Of a stretch of 12,679 nt of DNA, positions 8,410 to 12,679 are shown in pieces. The stretch is from positions 1 to 12,679 of the forward strand of contig CALFIV010000042.1 of the NCBI GenBank assembly GCA_937877295.1, read 5' to 3'. The stretch comes from an uncultured Clostridia bacterium. GTDB lineage: Bacteria; Bacillota_A; Clostridia; Christensenellales; CAG-138. Position numbers and translations under genes: made by a program. Each line of letters begins with the position of its first letter. The stretch's first letter is position 1. The notes beneath the pieces were generated by a model. That model made no database searches. It was not told the origin of the DNA and worked only from the letters and a program-made list of their open reading frames with translations.

Positions 8410-8416
8410 TTTTTCT

Positions 8417-9268
8417 ATGTACAGGATCATCAGCAAAAAGAACCTGAACCCGACCGTGACGCAGATGGAGATCGAAGCGCCGCTGGTGGCGAACAAAGCG
8501 CTGCCGGGGCAGTTTATCATCCTGCGCGTCAACGAAGAGGGCGAGCGCATTCCGCTGACCGTCGCAGGCACAGACAAAGAACGCGGCACGGTCAAGATCA
8601 TCTTTCAGATCGTCGGCGCGACGACGGAGCTCTTGAACCATAAAAACGAGGGCGAATATATTCAGGACTTTGTCGGTCCTTTGGGCATTCCGACGCACAC
8701 GGACGGGATCAAAAAGGTCTGCATCGTCGGCGGCGGTGTGGGCTGCGCGATCGCCATGCCCGTGGCGCAGGCGTTCCATGATCTCGGCAGCGAGGTAACG
8801 AGCATCATCGGGTTCCGCAATAAGGACCTGCTGATTCTGGAAGACGAATTCAAGGCGTGCTCGGATCGGCTCATCGTCATGACCGACGACGGAAGCTATG
8901 CGCGCCACGGCAACGTCACCGTTCCGCTCAAAGAGATGCTCGAAGCGGGCGAGACGTTCGATATGATCATCACGATCGGGCCTTTGATCATGATGAAGTT
9001 CGTCACGCTCACCGCAAAGCCGTTCGGCGTTCCGGTTACGGTTTCGATGAACCCGATCATGATCGACGGCACGGGCATGTGCGGCGGCTGCCGCCTCACG
9101 CTTGTACAGGACGGCAAGCGCGTCACGAAGTTCGCGTGCGTCGACGGACCGGACTTCAACGGCTACGAGGTCGATTTCGACGAGGCCATGAGCCGCGGGC
9201 GCATGTACTTCGATTTCGAGCGCCACGCGTACGAAGAAACCTGCAATCTGCTGAAAGGAGCGAACTGA
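8417..9268 (+). CDS. nfnA: NADH-dependent ferredoxin:NADP+ oxidoreductase, small subunit (FAD/NAD, 2Fe-2S)
   Basis: This is the small subunit of the cytoplasmic electron-bifurcating Nfn complex, which couples NADH and reduced ferredoxin to NADP+ reduction. It has 283 residues, close to known NfnA/NfnS proteins. The FAD domain shows PGQF (30-33) and RIPLTVAG (44-51), the boundary VGPLG (86-90), and the NAD-binding loop GGGVGCA (105-111). The C-terminal 2Fe-2S site is visible as DGTGMCGGCR (217-226) with Cys222, Cys225 and the later Cys241. Asp217 sits where PyrK-type relatives have a Cys; an Asp ligand is a known feature of Nfn. PyrK and sulfide dehydrogenase small subunits are the alternatives, but the immediately following GltD-like partner supports Nfn. 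It starts 44 bases after the MATE stop. Confidence 0.88.
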   Translation: MYRIISKKNLNPTVTQMEIEAPLVANKALPGQFIILRVNEEGERIPLTVAGTDKERGTVKIIFQIVGATTELLNHKNEGEYIQDFVGPLGIPTHTDGIKKVCIVGGGVGCAIAMPVAQAFHDLGSEVTSIIGFRNKDLLILEDEFKACSDRLIVMTDDGSYARHGNVTVPLKEMLEAGETFDMIITIGPLIMMKFVTLTAKPFGVPVTVSMNPIMIDGTGMCGGCRLTLVQDGKRVTKFACVDGPDFNGYEVDFDEAMSRGRMYFDFERHAYEETCNLLKGAN

Positions 9269-9269
9269 C

Positions 9270-10673
9270 ATGGCACTGAATCCGAAAAAACATGAAATGC
9301 CGACCCAAGCGCCCGAAGTCCGCGCACACAATTTCAGCGAGGTTGCATTGGGCTATCCCATGGAGATCGCATTGGAGGAAGCCAAGCGCTGCTTAAACTG
9401 TAAGAACCGCCCCTGCGTTGCGGGCTGCCCCGTCAACGTCAATATCCCCGACTTCATCACGAAGATCAAAGAACAGGATTTCGAGGGCGCGTATCAGGTG
9501 ATCGCCGAAACGTCGTCGTTGCCCGCCGTCTGCGGCAGAGTTTGCCCGCAGGAAACACAGTGCGAAAGCAAGTGTACGATGGGTATTAAGTTTGAGCCGG
9601 TCGGCATCGGAAGATTGGAACGCTTCGTTGCGGATTGGCATAACGTAAACGCCAAAGAAACGCCTGTTGCACCGGAATCCAACGGGCATAAGGTCGCAAT
9701 CGTGGGTTCCGGCCCTTCCGGACTCACCTGCGCAGGCGATCTTGCTAAGAAGGGCTATCAGGTCACGGTCTTCGAAGCGCTGCACACCGCAGGCGGCGTA
9801 CTGGTCTACGGCATTCCGGAATTCCGTCTGCCCAAATCCATCGTCGCCAAAGAGGTCGAAACCCTCAAAGCGCTCGGCGTGGACGTACAGACCAATGTCG
9901 TCATCGGCAAGACCTTAACCGTCGACGAGCTCTTTGACATGGGGTATGAAGCCGTATTCATCGGCTCGGGCGCAGGGCTTCCGAACTTTATGAACATCCC
10001 GGGCGAATCCCTGAAGGGCGTGTACTCCGCAAACGAGTTTTTAACGCGCAGCAATCTTATGAAAGCGTACCGCGAGAATCCGGTCACGCCGATCATGAAA
10101 GGCGGCAAGGTTGCGGTGGTCGGCGGCGGCAACGTAGCGATGGACGCGGCAAGAACGGCGCTTCGACTCGGCGCGGAGCATGTATACATCGTCTACCGCC
10201 GCTCGATGGAGGAGCTGCCCGCGCGTAAGGAAGAGGTCGAGCATGCGATGGAGGAGGGCATCGACTTCCGTCTCCTCAATAATCCGGTCGAAATCTTGGG
10301 CTACAACAATCCGGAAAATCCGCGCGATCCGAAAAACGGCTTTGTCACCGGCATGCGCTGCATCCGTATGGAGCTCGGCGAGCCGGACGCGAAGGGCAGA
10401 AGACGCCCGGTTCCGATCCCCGGAAGCGAATTCACGCTTGACGTCGACACGGTGATCATGGCGATCGGCACAAGTCCGAATCCGCTGATCAAGAACACAA
10501 CCAAAGGCCTTGAAGTCAATTCACACGGAGGCATCATTGTCAGCGAGGACGGTCTGACCTCGCGCGAGCACGTCTATGCCGGCGGCGACGCGGTCACCGG
10601 CGCGGCGACGGTCATTTCGGCCATGGGCGCGGGCAAGGTCGCGGCCAAAGCCATCGACGAAGCGCTGCGCTGA
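9270..10673 (+). CDS. nfnB: NADH-dependent ferredoxin:NADP+ oxidoreductase, large subunit (GltD-like)
   Basis: This is the large Nfn subunit, often labelled glutamate synthase small chain (gltA/gltD). In 467 residues it has an N-terminal 4Fe-4S region with Cys41, 44, 49, 53 and Cys88, 92, 98, 102. An FAD-binding Rossmann loop GSGPSG follows (146-151), then YGIPEFRLPK, the NADPH-binding loop VVGGGNVAMDAARTALRLG, and the closing YAGGDAVTGAATVISAMGAGK. No glutamate synthase large chain is nearby, while the small subunit lies one base upstream; both facts favour Nfn over glutamate synthase. The start at 9270 has AAAGGAG ending at 9260. The gene closes the plus-strand run; a terminator lies about 110 bases past its stop. 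Confidence 0.9.
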   Translation: MALNPKKHEMPTQAPEVRAHNFSEVALGYPMEIALEEAKRCLNCKNRPCVAGCPVNVNIPDFITKIKEQDFEGAYQVIAETSSLPAVCGRVCPQETQCESKCTMGIKFEPVGIGRLERFVADWHNVNAKETPVAPESNGHKVAIVGSGPSGLTCAGDLAKKGYQVTVFEALHTAGGVLVYGIPEFRLPKSIVAKEVETLKALGVDVQTNVVIGKTLTVDELFDMGYEAVFIGSGAGLPNFMNIPGESLKGVYSANEFLTRSNLMKAYRENPVTPIMKGGKVAVVGGGNVAMDAARTALRLGAEHVYIVYRRSMEELPARKEEVEHAMEEGIDFRLLNNPVEILGYNNPENPRDPKNGFVTGMRCIRMELGEPDAKGRRRPVPIPGSEFTLDVDTVIMAIGTSPNPLIKNTTKGLEVNSHGGIIVSEDGLTSREHVYAGGDAVTGAATVISAMGAGKVAAKAIDEALR

Positions 10674-10704
10674 CGCTTTCAACGCAACAGGTTTGCCCGG
10701 CGCT

Positions 10705-10770
10705 TCTTCCCCTCGTCCAGGATGACAAGCCGTTTGTCATACCGAATCGCAACGCGATGAAGAATCTTCG
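10705..10770. repeat. Imperfect inverted-repeat element, likely dispersed intergenic repeat
   Basis: The centre is a perfect palindrome, ATGACAA (10722-10728) and TTGTCAT (10734-10740), around GCCGT. The flanks are loosely symmetrical: TTCTTCCCCTCGTCCAGG on the left, and GAATCGCAACGCGATGAAGAA on the right, whose complement also carries TTCTTC and CG-rich spacing. It resembles the common TGTCATxCTGAGCGxAGCGAAGAATC type of dispersed element in gut and other bacterial genomes, as I recall it. Only one copy is in the window. Confidence 0.45.
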
Positions 10771-10785
10771 AAGAAGAACCAACAC

Positions 10786-10816
10786 AAAAGCGCTCCGCTC
10801 GGGAGCGCTTTTTTCT
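10786..10816. terminator. Bidirectional intrinsic terminator between convergent genes
   Basis: GCGCTCC (10790-10796) pairs with GGAGCGC (10802-10808) around a 5-base loop. The stem is extended by four A-T pairs, with AAAA on the left and TTTTTT on the right. Both strands therefore have a strong stem followed by a U-tract, so it can stop nfnB transcripts from the left and citrate transporter transcripts from the right. Confidence 0.88.
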
Positions 10817-10862
10817 GTTTGGATGGCCGGATATGGTCCGGCGTTGTGATACGTCGACCGCA

Positions 10863-12305
10863 TTACAGCGGCATAATGCCGAAGATGGCGGCAAAGATCA
10901 TGCACAGGATCGAGAATCCCCACACATAGAGGAAGCTTGCCTTGATGTGGTCCTTGATCTCGACCTCGGCAAGACCGGTGCCCAGAAGCGTTGCGGGAAC
11001 CATCGGGCTGATAAACGTCGCGCAGTTGCGGCAGACGACCATCGCGACCGCGATCGGCAGCGCATTGACGCCGAACGCCTGACCGATGCCGATCATGACC
11101 GGCAGCATGCCGTAGAAGTAGCTGTCGGTATCAAACGCGAGCGCCAGCGGCACGGACAGGACGCCGATGATGAGCGGCAGATGCTGACCCAGTGCGGCGG
11201 GCAGGATCGAGGAAATGATGTTCGCAAGGCAGCGGACCACGGACGGGATCGCGTCGGCGGGCAGCTCCATGACCTTGGCGGAGATCGCCTTGCCGTCTGC
11301 GCCGATGCTCGTGGTCAGAACGCCCATCAGGATCGCCGCGCCCATCAGCGTGGAGCACATCATCAGCGCCGGACCTGCATGCAGATTGATGATCTTCTTG
11401 TGCATCTTGGCGGAGAAGCCGTAGTTGATGAAAAGCGCGAGCGCGCAGCCGATCATGAATGGCACATAGCTCGGGAACACGTCCCAGATGAGCATCGCGA
11501 TGATGGCAATCGTGAGCAGGATGTTGACGACGAACAGCTTCGGACGCGCAAGCTCGTTTTCTTTCGTCTCATGCAGCGCTTCCTTGAGGTCGACCTCGCC
11601 TTCCTGTTCGGCCAGCTTGCCGTGCAGACCCGCCCCGCGACGCTTTTCGAGGAAGCCGGACAGGACCGCATGCGCCAGCGCGAGAACGATGCCGAAGATC
11701 TGGATCGGCAGGATCGTCTTCCACAGCGCGCCCGCTTCCATGCCGAGAACGGACGCCGCACGCATGGTCGGACCTGCCCACGGCATCAGGTTCAGAACGC
11801 CCATTGCAAGCACTGCGATGCGCAGCAGCGTCGTCGGACGCATGTGCATGCGCTTATACACCGGCAGCATGGCGGGGATGACGATGCAGAACGTGGACGC
11901 GCCGCCGCCGTCGAGATGACCGACCAAAGCGATGATCGCCGTGACGACGCAGACGCCGATGACGTTGTCGCCGACGAGCTTCATGAGCTTTCCGATGATG
12001 ACGTCAAACATGCCGGCGTCGGTCATGATGCCGAAATACAGCACCGAGAACACGAACAGCGCGGCGGTCGGTCCGGTACTACTGAAACCGGACTTGATCA
12101 TGGTCGCTACGTCGTCGAACGAGTAGCGGCCGAGCAGCACCAGAATGCCTGCCAGAATCGTCGGGAAGACGATGAACGCGATCGCCGGCTGCATCTTGCT
12201 CTTGAACAGCACAACCACGATCGCGGCGATCGTCAGCAGGCCCAGAATGCCGACGAACACGTCGCTTTGCATGAACCCCCAGACGGTTGTTAAAAAGTTG
12301 CTCAT
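10863..12305 (-). CDS. CitMHS family citrate (metal-citrate) transporter
   Basis: The 480-residue inner-membrane protein has about twelve helices. Family motifs are LYFGIMTDAGMFD (89-101), GHLDGGGAST (129-138) followed by FCIVIPAMLPVYKRM, NLMPWAGPTMRA (172-183), and near the end FISPMVPATLLGTGLAEVE. These match CitMHS secondary transporters, which take up citrate as a Mg2+ or Ca2+ complex with protons. A charged cytoplasmic loop (roughly 220-250) divides the halves. I chose the ATG at 12305-12303 because AAGGGGG (12317-12311) lies five bases upstream; a Met at 12326 lies upstream of that site. It follows citF on the same strand after an 84-base gap, consistent with a citrate fermentation cluster. 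The precise cation is not readable. Confidence 0.88.
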   Translation of the reverse strand: MSNFLTTVWGFMQSDVFVGILGLLTIAAIVVVLFKSKMQPAIAFIVFPTILAGILVLLGRYSFDDVATMIKSGFSSTGPTAALFVFSVLYFGIMTDAGMFDVIIGKLMKLVGDNVIGVCVVTAIIALVGHLDGGGASTFCIVIPAMLPVYKRMHMRPTTLLRIAVLAMGVLNLMPWAGPTMRAASVLGMEAGALWKTILPIQIFGIVLALAHAVLSGFLEKRRGAGLHGKLAEQEGEVDLKEALHETKENELARPKLFVVNILLTIAIIAMLIWDVFPSYVPFMIGCALALFINYGFSAKMHKKIINLHAGPALMMCSTLMGAAILMGVLTTSIGADGKAISAKVMELPADAIPSVVRCLANIISSILPAALGQHLPLIIGVLSVPLALAFDTDSYFYGMLPVMIGIGQAFGVNALPIAVAMVVCRNCATFISPMVPATLLGTGLAEVEIKDHIKASFLYVWGFSILCMIFAAIFGIMPL

Positions 12306-12310
12306 ACTTA

Positions 12311-12317
12311 CCCCCTT
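12311..12317 (-). promoter_or_regulatory. Ribosome binding site deciding the citrate transporter start
   Basis: On the minus strand AAGGGGG is followed by five bases and ATG (12305-12303). This excludes the upstream Met at 12326 as the main start. Confidence 0.7.
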
Positions 12318-12346
12318 CAAGCACATTTTTCATTTTGGAATGAAAC

Positions 12347-12377
12347 GATCCCGGAGAGCTCCTCGCTTTCCGGGATC
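12347..12377 (-). terminator. Hairpin between citF and citrate transporter gene (weak terminator or RNA processing stem)
   Basis: A 12-bp stem, GATCCCGGAGAG with CTTTCCGGGATC (one wobble pair), and a 7-base loop lie 13 bases past the citF stop. On the minus strand the stem is followed only by GTTTCATTCC, a poor U-tract. It probably reduces rather than ends transcription, or stabilises the citF message end. Confidence 0.5.
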
Positions 12378-12389
12378 AGCATTGTTGTA

Positions 12390-12679
12390 TCAGTCAAGCG
12401 TGAACGGCTTGATCTTGCGAACGACGTCAAGGATCGTGCCGTCGCGTGCTTCGAGCACGGCGACGACCTTGTCTTCCCACTGCAGCGCATCGGGTCTGCC
12501 GACGAGGCTGTACGCCTTTTCCTTGAGCGATTCGATCGAAACATGCTGGATGCCGGCATTGTCGAGGCACTCGATCAGGTCCGGCCGCAGCGGGTTCACC
12601 GCGATGCCGTAATCGGTGACGAGTACGTCCACGCAGTCGCCCGGCGTGGTGACGGTCACGACATGCTCGCAGACCGTCG
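12390..12679 (-). CDS. citF: Citrate lyase alpha subunit, C-terminal part (cut by window end)
   Basis: About 96 C-terminal residues are visible; the rest lies beyond the right edge. TTPGDCVDVLVTDYGIAVNP, then RPDLIECLDNAG and VSIESLKEKAYSLVGRPDAL, and the ending KVVAVLEARDGTILDVVRKI match the C-terminus of CitF, the citrate:acetyl-ACP transferase subunit of citrate lyase, and align well with my memory of the E. coli protein. The complex splits citrate to acetate and oxaloacetate in the cytoplasm under anaerobic conditions. The GTG at 12659 is an internal Val, since the frame stays open to the edge. The remaining citrate lyase genes (citE, citD) are expected beyond the window upstream on this strand. 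Confidence 0.87.
   Translation of the reverse strand, partial: TVCEHVVTVTTPGDCVDVLVTDYGIAVNPLRPDLIECLDNAGIQHVSIESLKEKAYSLVGRPDALQWEDKVVAVLEARDGTILDVVRKIKPFTLD

Noticed and set aside
8327..9331. Minus-strand open frame of 334 codons across nfnA
   Set aside because: Arg/His/Asp-rich shadow product, no ribosome site, and full overlap with a well-supported Nfn gene.
10680..10894. Small open frames in the gap after nfnB
   Set aside because: They lie over an inverted repeat and a terminator, and lack ribosome sites or recognisable products.
10833..12293. Long plus-strand open frame of 486 codons opposite the citrate transporter
   Set aside because: Its translation is rich in His, Arg, Asp and Gln without hydrophobic core, typical of an antisense shadow of a GC-rich membrane protein; the minus-strand frame has clear CitMHS motifs and a ribosome site.

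Overview
The window looks like chromosomal DNA from a GC-rich anaerobe. A gut or rumen member of Bacillota (Clostridia, Oscillospirales/Christensenellales type) is my best guess. The grounds are strong AGGAGG-type ribosome binding sites, tight ATGA gene overlaps, an Nfn-type ferredoxin/NAD(P) oxidoreductase, citrate lyase and U-tract terminators. The taxon is inferred from style; there is no marker gene.

Layout. Positions 2-1909 form one open frame whose two parts do not belong together: a DUF3854/Toprim-like N-terminal part of the kind seen in mobile-element replication proteins, and from about 545-605 onward a family 5 (DppA/OppA type) solute-binding protein without its signal peptide. An intrinsic terminator follows, then a compact plus-strand run: dppB-like and dppC-like permeases, dppD-like and dppF-like ATPases, a YhcH/YjgK/YiaL protein, an RraA-like protein, a MATE exporter, and the nfnA/nfnB pair. 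A bidirectional terminator and a short inverted-repeat element separate this from a convergent minus-strand block: the C-terminus of citrate lyase alpha subunit (citF, cut by the window end) followed by a CitMHS citrate/metal-citrate transporter.

How the genes may work together. The ABC genes import a peptide-like or other small solute. YhcH (a small cupin-like barrel) and RraA-like (an aldolase/decarboxylase-type fold) are coupled to the last ATPase gene, so the imported solute may be a sugar acid or related carboxylate rather than a peptide; this is inference. NfnAB balances NADH, NADPH and ferredoxin in fermentation. CitMHS plus citrate lyase indicates citrate fermentation to acetate and oxaloacetate. 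RraA-fold enzymes often decarboxylate oxaloacetate, a possible but unproven link between the two blocks.

Most of the window is ordinary metabolism and transport. I do not see a clearly new biological system. The strongest anomaly is the chimeric first reading frame, which is at least as likely to be an assembly or recombination join as a real fusion protein. Secondary points are the start-site corrections, a three-segment hairpin arrangement before nfnA, unusual residues in the two ATPases, and the YhcH-RraA coupling.
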